The notes: a model not told the origin generated them from the sequence alone. Shown: positions 1 to 9,595, counted from the stretch's first letter. The stretch: DNA of 64,000 nt from Olivibacter domesticus (GCF_900109575.1 NZ_FOAF01000004.1:248001-312000); one strand, 5' to 3'. Translations and numbers: made by a program.

Positions 1-1
1 G

Positions 2-622
2 GCATTAGGAGTACACCCTTCTAAATCTTATAAATTCGTAATTATTACCGGGCCTGTAGGCGCTTACTATAATAAGCCGCTTCGTGTTAAAGTAGAGACT
101 TTCTATACGCGCGCTGCTGCCGGCGGTGTTGGCTTTTCTAAAAACGCAGGGAATTATGCCTTAGCGTTATATCCTACAAAGCTGGCCCAAGACGAAGGTT
201 TCGATCAATTAATCTGGACCGATGCCAAGGAACATAAATATGTAGAAGAAGCCGGTACAGCAAATCTCGTATTCATGCTTGGCGACACATTGGTTACTCC
301 TGGATCAGACACTGTTTTACAAGGTGTTACTCGTCATAGCATTATGGATATTGCTAACAGTTGGGGCATAAAAACCGAAACACGAGACGTTAGTGTGAAA
401 GAACTAATTGACGGCATTGAAACGGGACAGGTGAGCGAAGCTTTTGCCGCCGGTACTGCCGCCACACTTACCCCAATCAGCGAAATAGGATTTGAAGGAA
501 AAGTTTACAAATTAAGTGATCCAGAAACTAGAACCTTCTCCAATAGGGTAGTGAATTATCTTAATGACTTACGTTATGGTAAAATTGAAGATCCTTTTGG
601 ATGGAACTTTATTGTAGAATAG
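2..622 (+). CDS. ilvE: Branched-chain amino acid aminotransferase, C-terminal part (partial)
   Basis: This is the last 206 codons of a fold-type IV PLP aminotransferase; the start lies outside the window. IlvE exchanges the amino group between glutamate and the branched-chain 2-oxo acids in the last step of valine, leucine and isoleucine synthesis, in the cytoplasm. The fragment carries the family lysine context SKNAGNYALALY (the lysine that binds PLP, about residue 48 of the fragment), the EEAGTANLVFML segment typical of the Bacteroidota enzyme, and the C-terminal FAAGTAATLTPI cofactor-phosphate loop. The frame runs without a stop from base 2. It converges with the gene on its right across a strong hairpin. 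A D-amino acid aminotransferase is the main alternative, but EEAGTAN and the length favour IlvE. Confidence 0.93.
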   Translation, partial: ALGVHPSKSYKFVIITGPVGAYYNKPLRVKVETFYTRAAAGGVGFSKNAGNYALALYPTKLAQDEGFDQLIWTDAKEHKYVEEAGTANLVFMLGDTLVTPGSDTVLQGVTRHSIMDIANSWGIKTETRDVSVKELIDGIETGQVSEAFAAGTAATLTPISEIGFEGKVYKLSDPETRTFSNRVVNYLNDLRYGKIEDPFGWNFIVE

Positions 623-626
623 CTAA

Positions 627-663
627 ATTTAGGCATTGTGAACTGTATTCGCAATGCCTAAAT
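627..663. terminator. Bidirectional terminator hairpin
   Basis: A perfect 12-bp inverted repeat (ATTTAGGCATTG at 627-638, its complement at 652-663) follows the ilvE stop and sits just beyond the stop of the convergent gene. A- and T-rich flanks on both sides suit termination from either direction. Confidence 0.8.
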
Positions 664-667
664 GATA

Positions 668-2443
668 TTACTTTTCGTCCTTTTGTTCTTTTTTCTTAAA
701 AATTCCTTTAAAAAACTTCTTCAATTTACCCGCGGTTTTATCTGCCTCCTCAGCAGTGTTCATCAGTTTAGCTTCGCGTTCTTTTGTTACCCCTACACTT
801 GCTTTTACCCCTTCAAATAAGCTCTTCCATAAGAAATTAAAAAAGGAAGATGTTAGTGGCCTCTTATAATAAACAGGGCCCGGGTGGAACTTTTCATTCG
901 CATCAGGGTTACTGTCGTTTATAATAAATTTATTTGTCAGTACCGAAACAATATCATTTTTAGCTTTACTTCCGTCTTTATCCTTTAAAATCACCTGTAC
1001 TGCTAAATTATTATAGTAAAAATAAACGTTACCCCTTGCCTTATATGTGTCGGCCTTTACGTCAAAACTTAACTTTCTAAAGTGTCCTGAACTTACTTCT
1101 ATCATTGCCAAGGGTTTCGTTAGCGGATTCAGCGAGCGTGCATTCATATTTGTTAATGCCCCTTTGTAAGTAAATCCCCCTAACCTGTCTAACATATCAA
1201 AAGAGAAGTGGATATGTAAATTTCCGTTATCCATAAACCTTGAATGTATATTCGCGGTTAAGAACCTGTTCTTAGCAAGCGCTACAGAGTCATTAGTAAC
1301 ATTATGAAAAACACCTTTCGTGTTATTAAAAGTAACTTTTCCTGTTTGTGCTGTTTTGCCATTATGTTCAACATAACTTATCAGCACATCCTTTAGCAGT
1401 AAAGTGTCTATTTTTAGCGGCAAAGCTAATTTTCTTAATTGTTGATGAGGATACTTAGCAATTTTTTCTGTCTTTCTTTTGCTTGGGTAAGCCGTATTAT
1501 TATAGATCTCTACCCTCGAATGCCCCAGCGTAACATTATTGGCATATAACTTCTGTTGTTTAAGCAATTTAAAAAGATCTATACGGTTAATACTTATCGT
1601 ATCAAACTCCAATTCATACCTTTCCTTTGCATGCTTTGTTTGTTTGTAAAAATCGACTTTATTATGCCGCGGCATCATCTTTAGTCCGTTTACTACCACA
1701 CTTCGACTAGCCGATTTAAAATGAATACCCTTTAAATCTATATAATATAAGCTATCTCCCGTAGCTATACGGTAATCATCCATCTTAAAGTCCACCGAAC
1801 GCGCATTATAAAAACGCATACTATCCACCTGCGAGGCCGAATCGACCCGTAAATCATCCACATTAATATTTACGTTCTTTAACTTTGTTATTTTTTCTTT
1901 GGCTTCATTGCGATTGGTATAGATTACATTAACATTTTCAAAAGCTATGTTATCAATTGTCAATTCATTTAAAATTTTTGATATTTTTTGATATAGCGTT
2001 CGTTTATCTTTTGGTTGAATAGTATCGTTATAGATCTGCGTTTCATTAATAACCTTAATATCCGGATTCTTTATTATTATCTCATCAATATTTAATTTAC
2101 GCATTGTATAAATTCTTTTAGGATGAAAATTATTGATATCAAGTTGCGCTACTGAAATGTCATACAGATTGTCCGGAGCCTTACGCTGGGCTTTTAAAAG
2201 TTTATAAACAGCGGTATCAGGTATTAATTTGAAATTATGCAAATGGGCATTACCGGTAACTAGATTAAAATCCAAATCGTCGTATTCAACACGATAAAGG
2301 CTGTCGCTCGAGCTTAATATAAGTGCATGCACTTTTTCATTTAGCAAAGACCGCCAGTGATTGCTTAGATACCAAAATCCCGCAAAGAGCACTAAAAGGA
2401 GCGTTACGAAAACACCAATAATCCATTTCCAAAAAGGTCTCAT
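668..2443 (-). CDS. AsmA-like membrane-anchored protein, paralogue 1
   Basis: A 591-residue protein with one N-terminal membrane segment (about residues 7-26) and a long remainder predicted to lie in the periplasm, ending in a lysine-rich tail. The body is made of alternating hydrophobic and polar beta-strand-like stretches with repeated phrases such as KLIPDTAVY and LPLKIDTLL, as in the AsmA/DUF748 group, some members of which have been linked to lipid movement between membranes. No catalytic motif is visible. The next gene upstream on the same strand (2506-4173) is a clear paralogue sharing these phrases at matching places, so the two probably arose by tandem duplication and are co-transcribed. 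The exact function is unknown; the AsmA assignment rests on overall character, not on a diagnostic motif. Confidence 0.7.
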   Translation of the reverse strand: MRPFWKWIIGVFVTLLLVLFAGFWYLSNHWRSLLNEKVHALILSSSDSLYRVEYDDLDFNLVTGNAHLHNFKLIPDTAVYKLLKAQRKAPDNLYDISVAQLDINNFHPKRIYTMRKLNIDEIIIKNPDIKVINETQIYNDTIQPKDKRTLYQKISKILNELTIDNIAFENVNVIYTNRNEAKEKITKLKNVNINVDDLRVDSASQVDSMRFYNARSVDFKMDDYRIATGDSLYYIDLKGIHFKSASRSVVVNGLKMMPRHNKVDFYKQTKHAKERYELEFDTISINRIDLFKLLKQQKLYANNVTLGHSRVEIYNNTAYPSKRKTEKIAKYPHQQLRKLALPLKIDTLLLKDVLISYVEHNGKTAQTGKVTFNNTKGVFHNVTNDSVALAKNRFLTANIHSRFMDNGNLHIHFSFDMLDRLGGFTYKGALTNMNARSLNPLTKPLAMIEVSSGHFRKLSFDVKADTYKARGNVYFYYNNLAVQVILKDKDGSKAKNDIVSVLTNKFIINDSNPDANEKFHPGPVYYKRPLTSSFFNFLWKSLFEGVKASVGVTKEREAKLMNTAEEADKTAGKLKKFFKGIFKKKEQKDEK

Positions 2444-2505
2444 AGAATGACTTTAAAAAAATATTAAACATTGCATACCCCACACCATTAAAGATTTGAA
2501 AATCT

Positions 2506-4173
2506 CTAACTATTTGGAAGTCCTAAATTAAATTTAAACCCTGTATAAATAGATTTCCACATTAAATTAAAAAAAGTTTTTTCTTGCGGATGCTCATAAA
2601 TAAGATTAGCAATTCTTGGCTTATCTTCTTTCTTGGACGGGTTATCACTTTTAATCCCGATCCAATTTACAAAAAGAGATAAAAAGCCTTTTTTCTGTAT
2701 CTTCCCGCTGCTGGCCTCCAATATGGCTATTTTTAAATCATTATATAGCAACTCGGTATTTACCTTTGCGTGATATCTATCTGCATGCACATTAAATCTC
2801 ACCCCATGAATATAGCCGTCCTCGGCTTTCGCTAACGCTATTGGAACCAATAATTGGTTATAAAAATGTGCAGGTGCGCCTGCTAAAGATCCGTTAAAAT
2901 TAAACCGTCCCACTTTACTTGTCATATCAATATTTAGGTGAAGAGACAACTTTGGTTTTCCAAGAAAATAGGTTTCGAAAGAGCCCTTAATCCAATTATT
3001 TTTTTTCAGTTGAACGACATCATTACTCACATTAAATAAGGTCCCCGTAAGGTTTGCAAAGACAACAGTTCCGGCCTGTTTTGATTTAGGGTTTAGCTCC
3101 TTATAATAAACATCGGTGTTATTGATTCTTACAGTATCAATCGTTAAGGGTAATTGCAGTCGCCGAAAAGCAAACGCTGGGAAATTATTTACAGCCATTG
3201 TTTTTTTCTCCCTCATACCTTTATCTGCAAAAACACGTACAGTAGCTTGGTCAAGTTCCATGCTTTGTACCGGCAATCTATCATGCATTTCCAAATATTT
3301 AAAATCTATATTCTTTATCATTATTTTGGGATAAATCATATCATATCTATCTTGCTTGGAAGGCAATTTCGCTGAAAACTCTTCTTCGGTATAAGCGGGA
3401 ATAATTTTAAAAGTGTCTATTTCTACTTCCTTTTTTTTAGTCGAGAGTTCAAAATTGCTCACACTAAACGAATACAATCCATCTTTCGTTTTATAAGCTA
3501 TATTTTTACCATATACCCGAATATTCCTTGCAAAAAAACAACGTGAAGTATCATTAATGGATGTATCTAAATCAATATCGGTAAGCTCGAGATTTAATCC
3601 ACTTAACCTGCCGCGATTATCTTTCAGGCGATCTTTTCCCCAAACGGAGCGATAAGATAAACCGGCTATATGCAGCTTATTAATATTACTTTTTTGAAAG
3701 ATCGTTGGCAATTGGTCTATTAATTTCATGCTCTTTTTCTCTTTTACCATGCCTTTCATTTGCAAAACAGTAATTTCCGGTTTTAAAATATTGATTGATT
3801 TGATTTTTAGCTCCTTGTGTAGAAAGAGCTTCAATACATTAAGACCGCTAATATCAATGACCTCGACCCATATCTGAAAGAGGCGGGTGGCCTTTTTTAT
3901 CTGCTGCGCTTGATTATGAATCGTTGTATCAGGAATAAGCTTCACATTAGATAGTTTCATTTGCCCATTAAGCAAACTCACCTTCATTGAATCAAAGGTC
4001 AATTTATACACACCATCACTTTTTTCTTTTACGGTAGCCTTGAGCAAACTAGGCATCCTGTTTTGCAGGATATAACCAGCTATTCCCAGAGAAATTATAA
4101 AAAAAAGCACTACACTGACAAACCAAAAAAACACCTTTTTTGAGGTATTCAGCCGACGATAAAATTTTATCAT
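2506..4173 (-). CDS. AsmA-like membrane-anchored protein, paralogue 2
   Basis: A 555-residue protein with an N-terminal transmembrane helix (about residues 14-35) and a long extracytoplasmic beta-rich body. It matches its downstream neighbour at many points: KLIPDTTIH against KLIPDTAVY, LPLTIDTVRINNTDVYY against LPLKIDTLLLKDVLISY, and a shared FNVSND-type stretch near residue 385. A 62-base gap to the next gene suggests one operon. It diverges from miaB across about 175 bases. The likely role is an envelope scaffold or lipid-handling protein by analogy with AsmA-type proteins, but this is inference. Confidence 0.7.
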   Translation of the reverse strand: MIKFYRRLNTSKKVFFWFVSVVLFFIISLGIAGYILQNRMPSLLKATVKEKSDGVYKLTFDSMKVSLLNGQMKLSNVKLIPDTTIHNQAQQIKKATRLFQIWVEVIDISGLNVLKLFLHKELKIKSINILKPEITVLQMKGMVKEKKSMKLIDQLPTIFQKSNINKLHIAGLSYRSVWGKDRLKDNRGRLSGLNLELTDIDLDTSINDTSRCFFARNIRVYGKNIAYKTKDGLYSFSVSNFELSTKKKEVEIDTFKIIPAYTEEEFSAKLPSKQDRYDMIYPKIMIKNIDFKYLEMHDRLPVQSMELDQATVRVFADKGMREKKTMAVNNFPAFAFRRLQLPLTIDTVRINNTDVYYKELNPKSKQAGTVVFANLTGTLFNVSNDVVQLKKNNWIKGSFETYFLGKPKLSLHLNIDMTSKVGRFNFNGSLAGAPAHFYNQLLVPIALAKAEDGYIHGVRFNVHADRYHAKVNTELLYNDLKIAILEASSGKIQKKGFLSLFVNWIGIKSDNPSKKEDKPRIANLIYEHPQEKTFFNLMWKSIYTGFKFNLGLPNS

Positions 4174-4321
4174 AGTAAAATTATCTTCATATCTAATTTA
4201 ATTATATTCTTTACAAGAAACAAATAAGATATCATATTGTTCTGACCTTGATACCAAATCTTTCCAGTTCAATCATTCTAATGCAAACTGACAAACTGTC
4301 ATTAAAAACAAATATTTTTTG

Positions 4322-4329
4322 TACTTTTG
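4322..4329 (+). promoter_or_regulatory. Bacteroidota -7 promoter box for miaB
   Basis: TACTTTTG matches TAnnTTTG and ends 19 bases before the miaB ATG at 4349. It argues against the longer TTG-initiated frame beginning at 4319, which would start upstream of the transcript. No clear -33 TTTG is seen. Confidence 0.55.
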
Positions 4330-4348
4330 TAACCTTAAATTAAGAGGT

Positions 4349-5785
4349 ATGCTAGATACACAGATAAGTTTAAAAGAGCACGATGAATCTCGCCAAGGAG
4401 AAGCATTAATATTGGAGGGAGATAAAGAGAAATTGAGCGGACGTAAACTTTACATAGAAAGTTATGGTTGCCAGATGAATTTTGCTGACAGTGAAATAGT
4501 TGCTTCAATTTTATTAGACAAAGGATTTGAAACCACTTCAGACTATAAGGAAGCAGATGTGGTATTTATTAATACATGTTCTATTCGCGAAAATGCAGAA
4601 CAGCGTGTTCGCAACCGTTTAAAGGAATTTGAATCGGCCAAATCAAAAAAACCAGGAATGATAGTAGGGGTACTTGGTTGTATGGCAGAACGTTTAAAGT
4701 CTAAATTTTTAGAAGAGGAAAAATTAGTAGATGTTGTAGTTGGCCCGGATGCCTACCGCGATCTTCCTAATCTTATAGAGAAAGTTGATGATGGTACCCG
4801 CGCGGTGAATGTCTTGCTTTCACGTGAAGAGACCTATGCCGATATCAGTCCTGTACGGTTAAACACCAATGGCATTACCGCTTTTATTTCGATTATGCGT
4901 GGCTGCGATAATATGTGCTCTTTCTGTGTTGTTCCTTTTACTAGAGGCCGCGAAAGAAGTAGAGATCCTTATTCTATCGTTAAAGAGGCGCAAGAACTGT
5001 TTAATGACGGATATCGGGAAGTTACCTTGTTGGGACAGAACGTAGATTCATACAAATGGTCTTTAAGCGAAACCGAAAATAACCAGGACGAAACTGTCAT
5101 TACTTTTGCCAAATTATTGGAGATGGTAGCAGCAGTGGATCCGCTGTTACGAATAAGATTTTCGACGTCCCACCCTAAAGATATCACAGATGAAGTGCTT
5201 CATAGCATGGCTAAGCATGAGAACATCTGTAATTATATTCACCTTCCTGTGCAATCTGGCAATAGCAGAGTGTTAGAATTAATGAACCGAACATATAATA
5301 GAGATTGGTATATTAACCGTATAGATGCTATTCGCAGTATCATTCCTACTTGCGGAATTTCTACAGATGTCATTACAGGTTTTTGTAGCGAAACAGAAGA
5401 GGAACATCAAGATACTTTATCCATTATGGATTACGTTAAATATGATTATGCGTACATGTTTGCGTATTCAGAGCGCCCCGGTACACTTGCTGCCAAGCGC
5501 TACGAAGATGATATTCCGGAGGAAATAAAAAAACGCAGATTAACGGAAGTCGTAACAAAACAACGGGAACACAGTCATTATAGATTAAAAGAGCAAGTAG
5601 GAAAAACACATAAAGTGCTTATCGAAGGGTTTTCTAAACGATCGGATAAAGACTATTGCGGTCGTAATGACCAAAATGCCATGGTAGTTTTTCCAGTTGA
5701 TCCGAGATTTAAAGTAGGCGACTACGTTACTGTAATGGGACTAGATTGCACTTCTGCAACTTTAATCGGAAAAATTATTGATTAA
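4349..5785 (+). CDS. miaB: tRNA-2-methylthio-N6-dimethylallyladenosine synthase MiaB
   Basis: A 478-residue radical-SAM methylthiotransferase that converts i6A37 to ms2i6A37 in tRNAs reading codons that begin with U. The N-terminal UPF0004 domain carries three cysteines for one [4Fe-4S] cluster (C41 in SYGCQMNF, C77 in NTCSIREN, C111 in LGCMAE). The radical-SAM cluster motif CxxxCxxC is at C186, C190 and C193 within [13 protein letters not shown]-terminal TRAM domain (about 415-478) should bind RNA. Length and motif order are normal. I chose the ATG at 4349 over an in-frame TTG at 4319 because a -7 box lies between them. It appears to lead an operon with the sigma-54 activator, lptE, the TPR-like gene and secG. 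Confidence 0.97.
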   Translation: MLDTQISLKEHDESRQGEALILEGDKEKLSGRKLYIESYGCQMNFADSEIVASILLDKGFETTSDYKEADVVFINTCSIRENAEQRVRNRLKEFESAKSKKPGMIVGVLGCMAERLKSKFLEEEKLVDVVVGPDAYRDLPNLIEKVDDGTRAVNVLLSREETYADISPVRLNTNGITAFISIMRGCDNMCSFCVVPFTRGRERSRDPYSIVKEAQELFNDGYREVTLLGQNVDSYKWSLSETENNQDETVITFAKLLEMVAAVDPLLRIRFSTSHPKDITDEVLHSMAKHENICNYIHLPVQSGNSRVLELMNRTYNRDWYINRIDAIRSIIPTCGISTDVITGFCSETEEEHQDTLSIMDYVKYDYAYMFAYSERPGTLAAKRYEDDIPEEIKKRRLTEVVTKQREHSHYRLKEQVGKTHKVLIEGFSKRSDKDYCGRNDQNAMVVFPVDPRFKVGDYVTVMGLDCTSATLIGKIID

Positions 5786-5838
5786 ACAGAAGAATTAAGA
5801 AGCAGCTTTATAAGTAATAAAACACGCAAGACTAATAA

Positions 5839-7077
5839 ATGGACATCCAAGATATAAAAAATAGATTTGGGATAATCGGCAATTCACCATTGCTAAATAG
5901 GGCAATAGATGTAGCTCGACAAGTTGCTCCTACAGATATTTCTATTTTAATCACAGGAGAAAGTGGGAGTGGTAAGGAAGTATTTTCTCATATAATCCAC
6001 CAACTAAGCAGCAGAAAGCATGGGCCATTTATAGCGGTCAACTGTGGTGCAATTCCTGAAGGAACAATTGATTCAGAGCTTTTTGGCCATGAAAAAGGCT
6101 CCTTCACGGGGGCTCATGAAGCACGTAAAGGATATTTTGAAGTAGTTGATGGAGGTACTATCTTTTTAGATGAGGTGGCAGAGCTACCTTTAAATACCCA
6201 AGCGAGGCTGTTACGCGTGCTGGAATCGGGTGAGTATTTAAGAGTAGGTTCCTCAAAAGTTCAAAAAACGAATGTCCGTGTGATTGCTGCCACAAATGTG
6301 GACGTTTATGATGCTGTTAAAGATGGAAAGTTTCGTGAGGACCTATATTACAGATTAAATACGGTTCCCTTACGAATTCCCCCTCTGCGCGATCGTAGAG
6401 AAGATATACATTTACTTTTCAGAAAATTTGTTGCAGATTTCACGGATAAATACAGAAGTCCGAGTATACAACTAACGGAAGATGCCCAGCAAGCGCTAAG
6501 CAATTATAGTTGGCCCGGAAATGTTCGTCAGCTGAAAAACATTGCGGAACAAATAGCGGTATTGGAAAGAGAACGAAATATAACAGGTCAAATCTTGCAA
6601 ACCTATCTTCCCGTAGAACGAACGAATACCTTGCCTATGCGCTTGCCGAATAAGAACAATGAGGATTTTTCTGAAAGAGATTTACTTTATAAAGTGCTCT
6701 TTGATATGAAGAAGGATATGGTAGAGCTCAAAAAATTGGTTGTTGAGTTATTAAAAAACGGCATTGATTCTAATGCCATTTCTGATAGCTCCCCTTATTT
6801 GAATCAACTTTATAGGGAAGTACAACCAGCAACGAGCGCTTCCAACGAAAATTTTTCACCGCTCACCATTCATCAATCAACAGCAGAAAAAGAGAACTAT
6901 GAAATTGCGCCACACGCAGAAGAAGTAGAAGAATCCTTATCATTGGTTGAGAAGGAGTCGGATTTAATTAAACGTGCCTTGAAGAAATACAAAGGAAAGC
7001 GAAAATTGGCAGCACAAGAACTTGGAATTTCTGAGCGTACATTATATAGAAAGATAAAAGATCTAAATTTAAGTTAG
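5839..7077 (+). CDS. Sigma-54-dependent Fis-family transcriptional activator without a sensor domain
   Basis: A 412-residue bacterial enhancer-binding protein. The AAA+ domain starts almost at the N terminus: Walker A GESGSGK at 40-46, the sigma-54 contact loop GSFTGA at 87-92 (S in place of the usual A), Walker B FLDE at 109-112 and an arginine-finger region near FREDLYYRLN. A Fis-type helix-turn-helix closes the protein (about 372-412, AAQELGISERTLYRKI). There is no receiver, GAF or PAS domain, so activity must be set by another protein or by abundance. An acidic linker of about 100 residues joins AAA+ and HTH. It lies 54 bases after miaB and just before lptE, an arrangement I associate with Bacteroidota genomes generally. 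Its targets are unknown; an RpoN-like sequence near groS is noted separately. Confidence 0.92.
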   Translation: MDIQDIKNRFGIIGNSPLLNRAIDVARQVAPTDISILITGESGSGKEVFSHIIHQLSSRKHGPFIAVNCGAIPEGTIDSELFGHEKGSFTGAHEARKGYFEVVDGGTIFLDEVAELPLNTQARLLRVLESGEYLRVGSSKVQKTNVRVIAATNVDVYDAVKDGKFREDLYYRLNTVPLRIPPLRDRREDIHLLFRKFVADFTDKYRSPSIQLTEDAQQALSNYSWPGNVRQLKNIAEQIAVLERERNITGQILQTYLPVERTNTLPMRLPNKNNEDFSERDLLYKVLFDMKKDMVELKKLVVELLKNGIDSNAISDSSPYLNQLYREVQPATSASNENFSPLTIHQSTAEKENYEIAPHAEEVEESLSLVEKESDLIKRALKKYKGKRKLAAQELGISERTLYRKIKDLNLS

Positions 7078-7125
7078 CACCTGTCAAGTATGCGTTTACG
7101 CGTGGGAGCTATAAAGGGAAAAAAC

Positions 7126-7632
7126 ATGTTTAAATACCTGAAAACTACGTTGCTACTATTACCGTTGCTTTTTTTGCAACAGTCTTGTGGTGTATATACA
7201 TTAAATGGCTCTCTCATACCAGAAAATATGAAGACATTTAATGTTCAATTTTTCGAGAATTCGGCGCCAATTGTTGTCCCCAATTTAAGTCAGCAGTTTA
7301 CAGAATCGTTAAGAGAACGTATTCGCAATCAATCGCGACTAAGCCAAACAGATGGTGATGCAGATGCTATATTTGAGGGGCGTATTACTGGCTATAGCAT
7401 TGCTCCTGCCGCAGTTGGTGGAGCAAATGATCGCGCGCAGGCAAATAGATTGTCTATTACAGTTAGCGTAAAATATGTTGACGCCATAGAACCTGACAAT
7501 AGTTTTGAGCAAACGTTCACCCGGTATCAGGATTTTACAGGAGTGGTTCAAACAGTAGAACAACAGTTGATCCAGGATATAAACAGGATGTTAACAGAAG
7601 ACATCTTTAATAGAGCATTTGCAAACTGGTAA
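7126..7632 (+). CDS. lptE: LPS assembly lipoprotein LptE
   Basis: A 168-residue lipoprotein, the outer-membrane partner that plugs LptD and helps place LPS in the outer leaflet. It has a short basic N terminus, a hydrophobic stretch and a lipobox-like LFLQQSC giving an acylated cysteine near residue 21, followed by CGVYTLNGSLIPE, the usual opening of Bacteroidota LptE. I chose the ATG at 7126 over the ATG at 7090 because the signal peptide begins there and the longer form adds a basic stretch without family character. It is in line with the preceding regulator and the following TPR-like gene. LptE sequences vary, so the call rests on the lipoprotein form, size and context. Confidence 0.85.
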   Translation: MFKYLKTTLLLLPLLFLQQSCGVYTLNGSLIPENMKTFNVQFFENSAPIVVPNLSQQFTESLRERIRNQSRLSQTDGDADAIFEGRITGYSIAPAAVGGANDRAQANRLSITVSVKYVDAIEPDNSFEQTFTRYQDFTGVVQTVEQQLIQDINRMLTEDIFNRAFANW

Positions 7633-7655
7633 GTTTATCATAAAAAGTATTTATT

Positions 7656-8621
7656 GTGGAACATCAAACGCTACTGCTGCATAAATTTAATGGTATTTTG
7701 GAAGATCCGGTTCAAGCAAATACTGAAGAATTAACACTATTGCTTGAAAAACATCCTTATAGCCATGTTTTCCAGCTACTAGAAGCAAAGAGATCTGCCT
7801 ATATACCTATAGAAGACAGTACATCCGTTTTTAATAAAGCTTCTTTATATGCTAAAAGTTCGGCGCAGCTATATAGCTATATCTATTCCCCGAGTATTAA
7901 TGATCCGAAATTTCAACAAGAAGAGGCCGTTGCCAAACTAGATCAGCTTTTAAGTAACCGCATAGAAGAAACGATTGCGCCTGAGGCCTTGGTGACAGAC
8001 ATTGAGGACGACGAGCTGCATTATATGACAAATGAAGAGGAGATGACAGCTCTGATTACGATCGATTCCAATAAGGCGGAGAGTGCAAATACCCGGGAAG
8101 ATGTGTCTAAATATGACGATGACTTAATGCCTTATACTTTTGTTTGGTGGCTTCACAAAACCAGGTTGGAACATGCTGACACCTATCAACCCTATGCTCC
8201 AAAGACGAAGCCTTCACTAAAGTATCTTACCGAAACTGTCAATGACATTGTATTAGATCAGCAGATCCGTGAAAATATATTTCACTTGCAATCTCCTGAG
8301 GACAAGCTAAGTGTTAAAGACGGAAGTAAGACCGTTGCTTTTAAAGTTTCTCATCAAACAGACGATATTATTGAACGCTTTATAAAGGAAGAGCCTCAAA
8401 TAAAGCCGCCGCAAGCAAATAAAATAACACTGGAAAATAAAGCGCGTCAAAGTGCCGAAGATCAGTCAACATTTGTATCGGAAACATTAGCACAAATTTA
8501 TGCTGAACAGGGCCTTTTTCATAAGGCTATTGACACTTACATGAAATTAAGTTTGAAATATCCCGAAAAAAGTGTTTATTTTGCCGACCGTATAAAAGAC
8601 TTAGAGAATAAAATTAATTAA
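7656..8621 (+). CDS. Conserved tetratricopeptide-like protein upstream of secG
   Basis: A 321-residue soluble protein initiated by GTG at 7656, 23 bases after lptE. It opens with a helical stretch (HKFNGILEDP, then LLLEKHPYSHVFQLLEAKRS) and ends with a TPR-like helix pair, FVSETLAQIYAEQGLFHKAI followed by YMKLSLKYPEKS. The middle (about 110-260) is acidic, low in complexity and probably disordered. No signal peptide or membrane segment is present. Its place between lptE and secG suggests a link to envelope biogenesis or the operon's housekeeping role, but no activity can be assigned. It may be a protein-protein adaptor. Confidence 0.75.
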   Translation: MEHQTLLLHKFNGILEDPVQANTEELTLLLEKHPYSHVFQLLEAKRSAYIPIEDSTSVFNKASLYAKSSAQLYSYIYSPSINDPKFQQEEAVAKLDQLLSNRIEETIAPEALVTDIEDDELHYMTNEEEMTALITIDSNKAESANTREDVSKYDDDLMPYTFVWWLHKTRLEHADTYQPYAPKTKPSLKYLTETVNDIVLDQQIRENIFHLQSPEDKLSVKDGSKTVAFKVSHQTDDIIERFIKEEPQIKPPQANKITLENKARQSAEDQSTFVSETLAQIYAEQGLFHKAIDTYMKLSLKYPEKSVYFADRIKDLENKIN

Positions 8622-8634
8622 TAACAATAAAGAA

Positions 8635-8994
8635 ATGTATACATTATTTATAATACTTACCATTTTAGCTTGTGTGCTGTTGGTATTCATCGTTTTGATT
8701 CAAAATCCTAAAGGTGGGGGATTAGCGTCAGGTTTCGCCGGAACCAATAATCTTATGGGTGTACAACGTACAGGAGATATCCTTGAAAAAGGCACCTGGA
8801 TTTTAGTAATAGCGATCATGGTATTCTCACTATTAATAAACATTACCAACCCAGGCATGAGCTCAGGCAGTGGTAGTGGTTTAAAACAGCAAATTACGCC
8901 TACCGCGGCTCCTGTATCGCCACTTCCTGGTTCTGCAACCAAACCAGTAGCACCACAGGGAGAAAAGCCTGCAACTACTGATACGACTAAGTAA
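8635..8994 (+). CDS. secG: Preprotein translocase subunit SecG
   Basis: A 119-residue inner-membrane protein that supports SecA-driven export through SecYE. Two transmembrane helices (about 3-22 and 54-74) flank the conserved cytoplasmic loop VLIQNPKGGGLASGFAG, which is diagnostic of the family. A proline-, serine- and threonine-rich tail follows, as is common in Bacteroidota SecG. It starts 13 bases after the TPR-like gene and is followed by a strong terminator, so it closes the miaB operon. Confidence 0.96.
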   Translation: MYTLFIILTILACVLLVFIVLIQNPKGGGLASGFAGTNNLMGVQRTGDILEKGTWILVIAIMVFSLLINITNPGMSSGSGSGLKQQITPTAAPVSPLPGSATKPVAPQGEKPATTDTTK

Positions 8995-9006
8995 AATAAC
9001 CGCTAT

Positions 9007-9051
9007 AAAACGCAAGAGGGTTCCAAGTTTTTGGAGCCCTTTTGCGTTTTT
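9007..9051 (+). terminator. Rho-independent terminator after secG
   Basis: An inverted repeat pairs AAAACGCAA plus GGGTTCC on the left with GGAGCCC plus TTGCGTTTT on the right around a small T-rich loop, ending in a T run. It separates the miaB-secG operon from groS. Confidence 0.85.
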
Positions 9052-9228
9052 ATATGCTGACAAATATTCAGCTAAGCTGACACACTGAAAAAGTATTTGG
9101 TTTTTTTTCACCAAGTAAATGAAAAAATGACAAGAATTTTCATCTCTAAAGGTTTGGCATAATTCATGAACCGTTAATTCCCGAAACGTTAATCTAGTAT
9201 AAAACAGTAATAATATTTATTAAAAATT
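9052..9228 (+). promoter_or_regulatory. groS upstream region with repeated GCTGACA and an RpoN-like box
   Basis: This gap should hold the chaperonin promoter. No CIRCE inverted repeat (TTAGCACTC-type) is present, so HrcA control is not supported. GCTGACA occurs twice about 20 bases apart at its start, followed by a small TTTGGT/ACCAA hairpin. Near 9153, TTGGCATAATTCATGAA partly fits a -24/-12 RpoN promoter: the GG is present, but the -12 GC is GA. The assignment is tentative. Confidence 0.3.
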
Positions 9229-9504
9229 ATGGCATTAAGTATCAAACCGATTGGAGACAGAGTGGTAGTAGAAGCTGCTGCTGCTGAAGAGAAAACCGCA
9301 TCAGGTATCTATATCCCTGATACCGCTAAAGAAAAACCACAACGAGGAACTGTTGTTGCAGTTGGTGAAGGCAAGAAAGACGAGCCTGTAACCGTTAAGG
9401 TAGGTGATGAAGTTCTATATGGTAAATATGCCGGAACAGAAATAACCTATGAAGGGAAAGAGTATTTAATTATGCGCGAATCTGACATCTATGCTATCCT
9501 CTAA
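9229..9504 (+). CDS. groS: Co-chaperonin GroES
   Basis: A 91-residue heptameric lid for GroEL, binding the chaperonin ring in the presence of ATP and closing the folding chamber. The sequence opens with [12 protein letters not shown], contains the mobile loop ([19 protein letters not shown], about 22-40) and the [17 protein letters not shown] core, and has the family's usual length. It precedes groL by 91 bases in the standard order. Expression is probably heat-inducible by analogy. Confidence 0.98.
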   Translation: MALSIKPIGDRVVVEAAAAEEKTASGIYIPDTAKEKPQRGTVVAVGEGKKDEPVTVKVGDEVLYGKYAGTEITYEGKEYLIMRESDIYAIL

Positions 9505-9595
9505 ATAGATAGATATTATTGAATAGATTAAAAAGAAATTCATTCTTAAAATAACGTATAACAACAATTGTACGCAATTTTAAAATTTAAAAATT

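Noticed and set aside
4319-4348. N-terminal extension of miaB from a TTG
   Set aside because: It would start upstream of the -7 box (4322-4329), so it cannot be in the message.
7090-7125. Twelve-residue extension of lptE
   Set aside because: It precedes the lipoprotein signal and lacks family character.
9052-9228. CIRCE operator for HrcA
   Set aside because: No TTAGCACTC-N9-GAGTGCTAA-like repeat is present.
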